A stretch of 25,386 nucleotides of DNA from an uncultured Oribacterium sp. (lineage in GTDB: Bacteria; Bacillota; Clostridia; Lachnospirales; Lachnospiraceae): the NCBI GenBank assembly GCA_937927445.1, contig CALAOB010000059.1, positions 1-25,386 of the forward strand, read 5' to 3'. Positions 7,657-14,707 of this stretch are shown piece by piece. A program made the translations under genes and the position numbers. Within the stretch, counting starts at the first letter, position 1, and each line of letters starts with the position of its first letter. The notes beneath the pieces were generated by a model. The model was not told the DNA's origin, did not search any database, and was given only the letters and a program-made list of their open reading frames with translations.

Positions 7657-8488
7657 GTCTAAGAAATACGCACTGATCGCCGGTGCTGTCGCCGCTTCTG
7701 CGGCAGTCATAGCGCATGTGATGAGGCGAAAAGCGGAAAAGACAACATATAAAGCGGAAATCATAGAACCGATCCCGGTTCGGAAGATGGGATTCTATGA
7801 GAGATGTGTGAAGAGAGCCATCGATGTCGCATGTGCTTCAGCGGCGATCGTGGTGTTCTGCCCGCTCTATTTCGGCGTCGCAGTACTTGTCAAGCTGAAA
7901 CTCGGCTCTCCGGTGCTCTTCACGCAGGATCGTCCTGGATTAGTCGATGAAGATGGAAAAGAAACTATTTTTAAGATGTATAAATTCCGGACAATGACCG
8001 ATGAACGGGATGAGAATGGTGAGCTGCTTCCGGATGATGTCCGCTTAACGAAGTTTGGCGCATGGCTCAGAAATACCAGCCTCGATGAACTGCCAGAGGC
8101 GTTTAATATTCTGAATGGAACGATGTCTGTAATTGGTCCGAGACCCCAGCTGGTACGCGATATGGTGTTCATGTCGCCGGAGCAGCGACAGCGGCATACT
8201 GCAAAGCCGGGACTTAGCGGACTCGCACAGGTGAATGGCCGAAATGCCATCAGCTGGGAAGATAAAATCGGTTGGGATCTGAAATATATAAAGAAGATCA
8301 GCCTTGTGGAAGATGTCAAAATCATCCTTTCTACAGTAAAAAAAGCCTTCATAAAGCAGGAAGGAATCACGCAGGATGATATGGCGACCGCGGAGGATTA
8401 TGGAGATTACCTGCTGAGGACTGGAAAAGTCGATGGGGCAGAATACAGAGAGAAGCAGAAGCAGGCGAGAGAGATGTTAGGCGAGTAG
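7646..8488 (+). CDS. Initiating undecaprenyl-phosphate sugar-1-phosphate transferase (PglC/WcaJ C-terminal type)
   Basis: This monotopic phosphoglycosyl transferase would attach the first sugar phosphate to undecaprenyl phosphate at the inner face of the membrane. Its 280 residues contain the family core from about residue 52: KRAIDVACASA with the re-entrant hydrophobic helix, GSPVLFTQDRPG, FKMYKFRTM, the catalytic Asp-Glu pair in TSLDELPE (D147-E148), MSVIGPRPQL and KPGLSGLAQVNGRN. Compared with the roughly 200-residue PglC it has an extra N-terminal hydrophobic segment (about 8-25) and a C-terminal tail of some 40 polar residues. The GTG start at 7646 follows AAAGGAGAG inside the VanZ-like gene. 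With the dehydratase and aminotransferase it suggests a diamino-trideoxy or 4-amino-FucNAc-like first sugar. Confidence 0.93.
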   Translation: MSDKSKKYALIAGAVAASAAVIAHVMRRKAEKTTYKAEIIEPIPVRKMGFYERCVKRAIDVACASAAIVVFCPLYFGVAVLVKLKLGSPVLFTQDRPGLVDEDGKETIFKMYKFRTMTDERDENGELLPDDVRLTKFGAWLRNTSLDELPEAFNILNGTMSVIGPRPQLVRDMVFMSPEQRQRHTAKPGLSGLAQVNGRNAISWEDKIGWDLKYIKKISLVEDVKIILSTVKKAFIKQEGITQDDMATAEDYGDYLLRTGKVDGAEYREKQKQAREMLGE

Positions 8489-8589
8489 GAGATGAGGAAT
8501 TTATACAGCCCCAATGAACAGATGCAGGGAAATATAAAACAATAAAAAATATAGATAAAATACAGAAGCACATAGGGAGAAGATAGTAA

Positions 8590-9436
8590 ATGCAGTGGAA
8601 ATATTACAATCATGCCGCAGTCCCTACCACAGCACCCCATGAAAAAGTGAATTTAACGTCACTGAAAGATGGAAGTGTCTGGAAATTGAGGGGGGGGGAA
8701 TAACGAAAAACCACTATTAGCCAGATGGACAAGCGACTTTGATTGTGGAGAAAAAACAGAGTGGTGGTATATCATTCAGGACAACCCAATCGTCCTTGAA
8801 AATCTGAAGAAAAGTCACAGACGAAAGATAAATAAGGGATTAAAAAATTTTACTGTTAAGGCCATTAATCCATCAGAATATGCAGGACGTATGGCAGAAA
8901 TCATCATTGCTATGTATCAGACATATCCGGAAAAATATCGTCCTTCTGCTAATAAAGAAGATTTAACAAAGTCATACCAAAATCCACAGCTTGGCAGTTA
9001 TCCGAATCTATTTTTTGGCGCTTTTAATAAAGATGGGCTGCTCTGTGGGTTTGATCATTTAATAGATTTTGGAAGCTACTGGGATATAGCTTTTGGAAAA
9101 GTGGATCCTGAATGGGAAAGGCAGTATGAATTAAATGCGGCCATGATGTACACAGAGATCGATACCTTGAGAGAGGATCTCTTAAAAGGTAAATATCTCA
9201 CGAATGGTTCGAGAAATTTGAACCATGAAACCAATCTTAATGAAGATCTGATTCACTACTACGGATTTAGAAAAGCCTATTGCAAACTGCATATGGCGTA
9301 TAAGCCGGGAATCGGAATCATCGTGAAGACATTGTATCCATTTAGAAGGCTTCTTTGCAGATTTGATGAGATAGGAATCTTTCATCAGATTAACTCTATT
9401 ATGAGAATGGAAGAAATTGCAAGGGGGTTTAAGTAA
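8590..9436 (+). CDS. FemAB/GNAT-like putative acyltransferase, out of frame at a G9 tract (phase OFF)
   Basis: Translation from ATG 8590 (AGGGAG site upstream) gives MQWKYYNHAAVPTTAPHE and reaches a stop at 8701, after 37 codons, because of nine Gs at 8690-8698. Directly after the tract the other frame is open to 9436 (NNEKPLLARWTSDFD, then TEWWYIIQDNP), so with 8 or 11 Gs the product is one continuous protein of 281 residues. The restored protein aligns along its length with the gene at 9929. C-terminal motifs NGSRNLNHETN and FRKAYCKLHMAYKP match the paralogue. The fold assignment (FemAB/GNAT-related, perhaps sugar or lipid-linked acyl transfer) is a family impression, not proven. An internal ATG at 8891 lacks a ribosome site, so I treat the gene as silent in this sequence. 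Confidence 0.8.
8690..8698 (+). repeat. Poly-G tract, G9 (gene OFF)
   Basis: Nine Gs follow codon 33 (TTG A-GG) of the first FemAB-like gene. Counting codons, 8 or 11 Gs join the two open halves. 7, 9 or 10 lead to stops shortly after the tract. Confidence 0.95.
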
Positions 9437-9437
9437 A

Positions 9438-9923
9438 ATGGACCGACTGTATGTTTGCATAACCTCAGATGTGCTTTCCTGTGCATGCAACTATAAGATT
9501 AAGGAAGAAAAGCCTGACCTGTTAAAGGCATATCCTAGCCAGAACATTTCAATCAAGACAGCGATTCAAAATTTGTATTGGTGGATGATGACAAAAGGAA
9601 AATATCGTGTTTACTGTGTGTATGACGGAACAAAACTGATACACACTTCTTATATGATTCCGCAATGCAACAAGTTTCTATTTTTGACAAGGGGCTCCTA
9701 TGAAATTGGTCCCTGTCAGACAGATCATGACTATCGGGGAAAAGGAATTTATCCGGCAGTCTTAACTGAAATTTTGAAAAATAAAATTGGGGGGGCTGCT
9801 TACATGATTATTAGTGAGAAGAATATTTCATCCATACGAGGCGTAACCAAGGTCGGATTCAAGCGAATGCCGGGATACGTCAGACGGGATCGGTTAAAAA
9901 GATATAACTACGAGGAGGAATAA
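9438..9923 (+). CDS. GNAT-family N-acetyltransferase
   Basis: It is predicted to move an acyl group from acyl-CoA to an amine or hydroxyl, here probably on a sugar of the repeat unit. The 161 residues contain the acetyl-CoA motif in GPCQTDHDYRGKGIYPAVL (R/Q-x-x-G-x-G/A type), followed by AAYMIISEKNISSIRGVTKVGF, where the Asn and Gly-Phe are typical of the GNAT C-terminal half. ATG 9438 is chosen because AAGGGGG lies 10 bases upstream and the preceding gene stops at 9436. The gene sits exactly between the two FemAB-like paralogues. A G7 run at 9789-9795 encodes part of KNKIGGAAY and is in frame. This could supply the acetyltransferase step missing beside the dehydratase and aminotransferase, but that is inference. 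Confidence 0.8.
   Translation: MDRLYVCITSDVLSCACNYKIKEEKPDLLKAYPSQNISIKTAIQNLYWWMMTKGKYRVYCVYDGTKLIHTSYMIPQCNKFLFLTRGSYEIGPCQTDHDYRGKGIYPAVLTEILKNKIGGAAYMIISEKNISSIRGVTKVGFKRMPGYVRRDRLKRYNYEEE
9789..9795 (+). repeat. Poly-G tract, G7 (gene ON)
   Basis: Seven Gs lie inside the GNAT gene (ATT GGG GGG GCT). It is shorter than the other tracts and therefore less likely to slip. Gain or loss of one G would frameshift the last 43 or so codons. Confidence 0.85.
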
Positions 9924-9928
9924 GGAAG

Positions 9929-10751
9929 GTGCAGTGGACATATTACAATCATGCCGCAGTCCCTACCACAGCACCCCATGAAGAAGTGGATTTAGCGCCA
10001 CTGAAAGATGGAAGTGTCTGGAAATTGAGGGGGGGGGACTCCGCTATTAGCTAGATGGACAACAGACTGGGATTGCGGTCATGAAACAAGTTGGTGGTTC
10101 ATCATCAAGGATGCACCGTTTAATTTGAGCGAATATTCGTCTAAACAGCGTAAACACTTTAGACAGGCTTTGAACAAATGCGAAGTTCGGATTGTCGATC
10201 CGGTCGAGCAAAGTGAGAAACTGTACAAGGTCTATGTTGCGGCGTTTCAAAATTATAAAGAAGCCGATAACGAGAGTTCACATGAGCAGTTTCTGACTAA
10301 TTGCCATAAAGACCAGCAGGAAGGGGTAATTTACTTTGCTGCTTTCGATAAGGAATCTGGAATGCTCATCGGATACATGAATACTGTGGAGCATCCGACT
10401 TATGTAGAAACAAGAACTGCAAAGTACCACCCAGACTTCCTTAATCTACGACCGAGCGATGCAATTCATTACACCGTGCTCGATCATTATTTGAATCAGC
10501 TTAGAAAAAAGTTTGTGTGCTCTGGTTCACGAAATATCAATCATATAACAAACGCACAAGAGTACAAGATAGAAAGCTTTAAGTTCCGTAGAGCTTATTG
10601 CCAGTTACATGTTAAATTCAATCCCAAGATTGCGTGGGTTATCCCTATCGCATATAGGATGAGAGGGGTGCTGCGTAAGTTTGATAAAATCCGTTTGGTT
10701 CATCAAATCAATGCAGTACTGAAAATGGAAGAAATACAAAGAGGACAATGA
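9929..10751 (+). CDS. Second FemAB/GNAT-like putative acyltransferase, out of frame at a G9 tract (phase OFF)
   Basis: GTG 9929 is preceded by GAGGAGGA with suitable spacing. Translation gives VQWTYYNHAAVPTTAPHE and stops at 10052, 41 codons in, because of nine Gs at 10029-10037. The frame starting ACT CCG CTA (TPLLARWTTDWDCG) is open from just after the tract to 10751, so 8 or 11 Gs would give a 273-residue protein. The first 109 bases differ from those of the gene at 8590 at only six positions, whereas the remainder is much more diverged. Conserved C-terminal motifs are CSGSRNINHITN and FRRAYCQLHVKFNP. The stop overlaps the next gene by ATGA. Function is inferred from weak family resemblance: acyl transfer to the polysaccharide or its lipid-linked precursor. 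Confidence 0.8.
10029..10037 (+). repeat. Poly-G tract, G9 (gene OFF)
   Basis: Nine Gs stand at the same codon as the tract at 8690, in an almost identical flank (AAATTGA then Gs). A count of 8 or 11 restores the reading frame. Confidence 0.95.
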
Positions 10752-11530
10752 AGGATTGCGGATTAGTGTCGGTCATCATGCCGTCATACAACACAGAAAA
10801 ATACATAGCAGAATCTATCCGGTCGGTGCAGAACCAGACATACCAGAACTGGGAGTTGATAATCGTTGATGACTGCTCGACGGATAAAACGGACGCAGTT
10901 GTCGAATCCCTTATGGAGGACACAAGGATCCGGTTCCTGCGTAACGACCATAACTCCGGTGCTGCCGTGAGTAGAAACTATGCATTGCGGGAAGCCAAAG
11001 GGCGGTGGATTGCATTTCTTGACAGTGATGATCTGTGGACAGCAGACAAGCTGGAGAAGCAGCTTCGCTTCATGGTAAAGAACCATTACAGCTTCTCCTA
11101 TACCTGTTACGAGGAGATGGATTCTGATGGCAACAAAACAGGCGTCATGGTAACAGGTCCGAAGAAGATTACCAAGGTAGATATGTTCAACTACTGTTGG
11201 CCGGGGTGTCTTACGGTGATGTATGATGTAGGAAAAGTTGGATTAATTCAGATAGCAGATATCAAGAAAAACAACGACTACGCCATGTGGCTGAACGTAT
11301 GTAGGAAAGCGGATTGTTACCTGTTGGAAGAGAGTCTTGCATCCTATCGGCGCGGAAGAGTGGGGTCTGTAAGCAGTCATGGAATCAAAACGATGATTGC
11401 TTGGCATTATAAACTATTCCGAGAGGCAGAAGGGGAAAATGCGGTACTGGCTGTCGTAAATACCCTGAGAAATCTGGGATTTGGGTTTTATAAAAAGATG
11501 AGATATGTGAAGGAGAACGATGTTAGATGA
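10748..11530 (+). CDS. Family 2 glycosyltransferase (GT-A fold)
   Basis: It is predicted to add one sugar to the lipid-linked repeat unit at the cytoplasmic face. The 260 residues show the GT2 pattern: LVSVIMPSYNTEKYI at the N-terminus, WELIIVDDCSTDKT, SGAAVSRNYALREAKGRWIAFLDSDDLW with the metal-binding D-x-D, and a C-terminal acceptor region. Donor and acceptor cannot be read from the sequence. The start overlaps the stop of the FemAB-like gene by ATGA with only a short GAGG site. Its translation may therefore depend on ribosomes finishing that gene, which would link it to the phase state of the G9 tract at 10029. It overlaps the next gene by ATGA as well. Confidence 0.9.
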   Translation: MKDCGLVSVIMPSYNTEKYIAESIRSVQNQTYQNWELIIVDDCSTDKTDAVVESLMEDTRIRFLRNDHNSGAAVSRNYALREAKGRWIAFLDSDDLWTADKLEKQLRFMVKNHYSFSYTCYEEMDSDGNKTGVMVTGPKKITKVDMFNYCWPGCLTVMYDVGKVGLIQIADIKKNNDYAMWLNVCRKADCYLLEESLASYRRGRVGSVSSHGIKTMIAWHYKLFREAEGENAVLAVVNTLRNLGFGFYKKMRYVKENDVR

Positions 11531-12300
11531 AGATAGAGGTACTGGTTGCAGCAATGAATCAGGCTGATCATTCCATTATAGAGAAGATGCATATCACCAC
11601 AGATGCCATTGTAGGAAATCAATGTAGTAAAAATTCTGTGGAAGATTTCACGCAGAATGGTCAGAATATTTCATTTTACAATTTTGCAGAGCGAGGGGTC
11701 GGTTTAAACCGAAACAATACCCTGATGCGTGCCAAAGGAGACGTGTGTCTCTTCGCAGATGATGATATGGTGTACGTGGATGCGTATGAAAAGCTGGTGG
11801 AAAAAGCATTCTCTGAAATTCCGAATGCGGATGTAATTGTATTTAACCTAATTGAAGCAGTTCCGACGCGATATATCATTGACAAAATCCACAGAGTGCG
11901 TTGGTACAACTATCTTCGATATGGTACTGCCAGGATTGCATTTAAACGGATTCCGGTAAAAGAAAATGGTATTTACTTTAATCAATGCTTCGGCGGCGGT
12001 ACCGAGCATGGCAATGGAGAGGACACTTTATTTTTAACCTCGTGCTTGAAAGCAGGATTGAAAATTTTTGCTTATCCTGCTTTCATTGCCGAGCTGACAG
12101 AAGAACGCCCGTCATATTGCAATAAAGAATACAATGAAAAATATCTGTTAGACCAAGGGGCTTTGTTTCGAACCATTTCCAGAAAATGGTGGAGGCTTTT
12201 GTGCCTGCAGGATGCCATAAGAAGGAGGAGAAGCTATCAAATGAGCTGGACAAAGGCATATGCCAAAATGATTCAGGGGGGGGGCAGAAGAGATAGGTAG
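11527..12300 (+). CDS. GT2-like glycosyltransferase with a poly-G-controlled C-terminus
   Basis: The 257 residues as read include MKIEVLVAAMNQ, RGVGLNRNNTLMRAKGD and CLFADDDMVY (D-x-D-like metal site), followed by a longer acceptor domain with FGGGTEHGNGEDTLF. It resembles the GT-A glycosyltransferases common in Firmicute capsule loci; donor and acceptor are unknown. The last codons are CAG then nine Gs (12276-12284), giving QGGGRRDR and a stop at 12300. With 8 Gs the frame reads on as AEEIGRFLSLQVKNAFANLL and ends at a TGA at 12383-12385, overlapping the ATG of the next gene. That gives 285 residues and the ATGA coupling seen elsewhere in this operon. So 8 Gs is probably the parental state and the present form a shortened variant. 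Whether the short form is active is unknown. Confidence 0.85.
   Translation: MKIEVLVAAMNQADHSIIEKMHITTDAIVGNQCSKNSVEDFTQNGQNISFYNFAERGVGLNRNNTLMRAKGDVCLFADDDMVYVDAYEKLVEKAFSEIPNADVIVFNLIEAVPTRYIIDKIHRVRWYNYLRYGTARIAFKRIPVKENGIYFNQCFGGGTEHGNGEDTLFLTSCLKAGLKIFAYPAFIAELTEERPSYCNKEYNEKYLLDQGALFRTISRKWWRLLCLQDAIRRRRSYQMSWTKAYAKMIQGGGRRDR
12276..12284 (+). repeat. Poly-G tract, G9 (C-terminus shortened)
   Basis: Nine Gs lie near the 3' end of the glycosyltransferase gene. With 8 or 11 the protein gains about 28 residues and ends in an ATGA overlap with the gene at 12382. 7 or 10 give a stop after QKR. Confidence 0.95.
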
Positions 12301-12381
12301 ATTCCTTAGTTTGCAAGTAAAAAATGCATTTGCAAATCTCTTATGCTTACATAAATTTAACAGTGCAGGAGTGTGCCAGTC

Positions 12382-13500
12382 ATGAAAATCCTGCATATCA
12401 ATTGTAATTATATTGGAACGGCACTGCACCAAATCATGATGAATCATTTTACGGATCCCGGCATCATTCACCAGGTGTTTTGTCCAACCTACGATAAAAG
12501 CCTTTTGAAATATGAGATAAATGACAATGTCATAGTTAAGGAGTGCTTTTCCAAATGGAACAGAGTTTTTTTCTTCCTGAAGCAAATGAAGATTATAAGG
12601 GCAATCGAGAATGAATATGATATGGAGTCCTTTCACATGATTCATGCTTATACCCTGTTTACCGATGGCAACGCGGCTATGGAGCTTAGTAGAAAATATG
12701 GGCTTCCTTATGTTGTTGCGGTAAGGGATACGGATATCAATACATTTTTGAAGGTAAAACCCTATCTGAAAGCCAGAGCATGGACAATTATAAAGAATGC
12801 CAAGGTAATCTTTTTTTTATCTAGGCCTTATAGAGATCAATTGATGAGCCTGTGTGTTCCGAAACAAGACAGACAGGATATTTTAAGAAAGTGTTGCATT
12901 GTTCCAAATGGGATAGATGATTATTGGCATGAACATAGATATGCAGGAGATTTTGCAGAAAGAAAAAATCGGATTGCCAAGAAACAATTAAATGTTGTTT
13001 TTGTCGGCAGGATAGACGAGAGAAAAAATCCTCTCACGACTCAAAATGCTATTACAATTTTAAGAAAAAGAGGCTGGCAGGTGAAGCTGCAGTTTGCAGG
13101 TGGTATTGAGAATAAGAGATTGTTTGATGCGGTGCTGCAATATCCGAACACAAAATACTGGGGAAAACTTGGAAAAGATGAGATGGTAAGGCTTTACCAG
13201 GACAGCGATATCTTCGTCATGCCATCCCATACAGAGACATTTGGTCTTGTCTACGCAGAAGCCATGAGTCAGGGGCTGCCTGTAATTTATACAAAAGGAC
13301 AGGGATTTGATGGACAGTTTCCAGAAGGAACTGTTGGATATGCGGTGGATGATAATAATCCAGAGGATGTGGCGGATAAAATTGAAATGGTATTAAAGAA
13401 TTTTGAAGAGATTGGGAAGAATGCAGTGGAAGAAATAAAAGAATTTAAGTGGGGAGAGATATGTGAAGAGTATGAGAGAGTATACAGGACAAAATTCTAA
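12382..13500 (+). CDS. Family 4 glycosyltransferase (GT-B fold)
   Basis: It is predicted to be a retaining glycosyltransferase of repeat-unit assembly. The 372 residues begin MKILHINCNYIGT. The C-terminal half has VVFVGRIDERKNPLTTQNAI, and the E-x7-E signature lies in SHTETFGLVYAEAMSQGLPV. ATG 12382 is preferred over GTG 12373 because AGGAG at 12367-12371 is spaced 10 bases from the ATG and MKILHI is a usual N-terminus. In the 8-G form of the upstream gene its stop would overlap this ATG. The 3' end overlaps the next gene by 38 bases in another frame. The sugar transferred is unknown. Confidence 0.9.
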   Translation: MKILHINCNYIGTALHQIMMNHFTDPGIIHQVFCPTYDKSLLKYEINDNVIVKECFSKWNRVFFFLKQMKIIRAIENEYDMESFHMIHAYTLFTDGNAAMELSRKYGLPYVVAVRDTDINTFLKVKPYLKARAWTIIKNAKVIFFLSRPYRDQLMSLCVPKQDRQDILRKCCIVPNGIDDYWHEHRYAGDFAERKNRIAKKQLNVVFVGRIDERKNPLTTQNAITILRKRGWQVKLQFAGGIENKRLFDAVLQYPNTKYWGKLGKDEMVRLYQDSDIFVMPSHTETFGLVYAEAMSQGLPVIYTKGQGFDGQFPEGTVGYAVDDNNPEDVADKIEMVLKNFEEIGKNAVEEIKEFKWGEICEEYERVYRTKF

Positions 13501-14683
13501 ACCGATTTTTTCTTTCTTTGGTCAAATCATTCCGCAGAATGTGTTTAATACACATTTTGATGAGTTAAAGCATACGACAGATGCGGCTGGAAATACATTT
13601 TATACATCAATTCTAGAAGGAATTGCATCGCATAGATATGAAGTATCAGCGGTTTCCAAGCTGAATACAACATTGACAAAAGAAGAAGTGAAGATGGCAG
13701 GGAAGGTGGAGTACGAATTTATTCCGTATGTGTCTAATAAGTATCTGCGCTATCTCAGTCTGTTTTGTAATGGACTAAGGCAAGCAAAGCGGTTTAAAAA
13801 CAAAATTCGTAAGAACAACTGCGATGGCTATGCGATTTTTAACATACTTAGAATCAGCACAGCCCTTGGAGGACTTTTGGGGTGTAAATTGCATGGGATA
13901 AAAACGATTGCGGTTATTACGGATGTTCCGGGATATCGTATCGATCATAAGAATCAGTCGTCAAAGAGTCTGGCAGATAAATTGGGTCAATTCCTTCTGA
14001 ACCGTTTTGACAGTTATGTGATTCTATCTGAAGCCATGAAGGATGTGATTGACTTAAACGGCAAACCATATACCATAATTGAAGGTGTTTTTGATGCTTC
14101 AACTCTGCCTAAAGCTGATTCCATTGCAGCAAAGGCACGAAAAAACTTTGAAATCGTGTATGCCGGGTCCCTGCATTACCAATATGGAATCATGAATTTG
14201 GTGAAAGCGGTTGAGCAGTTATCGCCTTCGGATATTCAATTAACAATTTATGGACAGGGGGAAGCCGCAGAAGAAATCAAAAAAATCTCAGCCAAGGACA
14301 GCAGAATACGATATGGCGGTCTTGTGCAGAGGGATGTGTTGCTTGAAATAGAGAAAAAAGCATCACTCCTTGTCAATCCAAGACCGATAGAGGATGAATA
14401 CGTGAAATATTCATTCCCTTCTAAAAACATGGAGTATATGGCATCTGGAACGCCAACGCTACTTACCGATATTGCCAGTTTGCCCGATGAGTATAAAAAG
14501 TACGTGGTACTAGCTAAGGATAACTCCGAACAGGAGTTAATGGATAAAATAATGGAAGTTTACAGCCATGAAGATAAGTATACAGATATTGGAGCTTTGG
14601 CAAGAAACTTTATATTAAACGAAAAAAACAATATGATTCAGTCTGAAAAAATAATCGCATTGGCTGAAGCAATTTGCAAATAA
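13463..14683 (+). CDS. Family 4-like glycosyltransferase (GT-B fold)
   Basis: The 406 residues show an N-terminal domain with FFGQIIPQNVFNTH, a central GIKTIAVITDVPGYRID region, and a C-terminal nucleotide-sugar domain with FEIVYAGSLHYQYGIMNLV, LTIYGQGEAAEEI and YSFPSKNMEYMASGTPTLL. It fits the broad GT4/GT1 group of capsule transferases, with the second Glu of the E-x7-E site in the KNMEYMASG stretch. GTG 13463 (GGGGAG six bases upstream) and ATG 13472 are both possible; I list the GTG. Either start lies inside the end of the preceding gene. AT-rich codon use like its neighbours. Confidence 0.87.
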   Translation: MKSMREYTGQNSKPIFSFFGQIIPQNVFNTHFDELKHTTDAAGNTFYTSILEGIASHRYEVSAVSKLNTTLTKEEVKMAGKVEYEFIPYVSNKYLRYLSLFCNGLRQAKRFKNKIRKNNCDGYAIFNILRISTALGGLLGCKLHGIKTIAVITDVPGYRIDHKNQSSKSLADKLGQFLLNRFDSYVILSEAMKDVIDLNGKPYTIIEGVFDASTLPKADSIAAKARKNFEIVYAGSLHYQYGIMNLVKAVEQLSPSDIQLTIYGQGEAAEEIKKISAKDSRIRYGGLVQRDVLLEIEKKASLLVNPRPIEDEYVKYSFPSKNMEYMASGTPTLLTDIASLPDEYKKYVVLAKDNSEQELMDKIMEVYSHEDKYTDIGALARNFILNEKNNMIQSEKIIALAEAICK

Positions 14684-14707
14684 ACAACGAATGGAGGAAT
14701 ATAGACA

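Noticed and set aside
8891..9436. Independent gene starting at ATG 8891
   Set aside because: No ribosome site precedes it, and conserved sequence shared with the paralogue continues upstream through the poly-G tract to 8590.
10125..10751. Independent gene starting at 10125
   Set aside because: The start would be a TTG with no ribosome site. Homology continues upstream to GTG 9929 when one G is removed.
8690..12284. Treating the three 9-G genes as ordinary pseudogenes
   Set aside because: Both halves are open with no other stops or decay, and one G less restores all three. A switch, or a sequencing miscount, explains this better. I cannot exclude the miscount.
12811..12818. T8 run in the glycosyltransferase gene at 12382 as another switch
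   Set aside because: A/T runs of this length are expected in AT-rich DNA, and the gene is intact.
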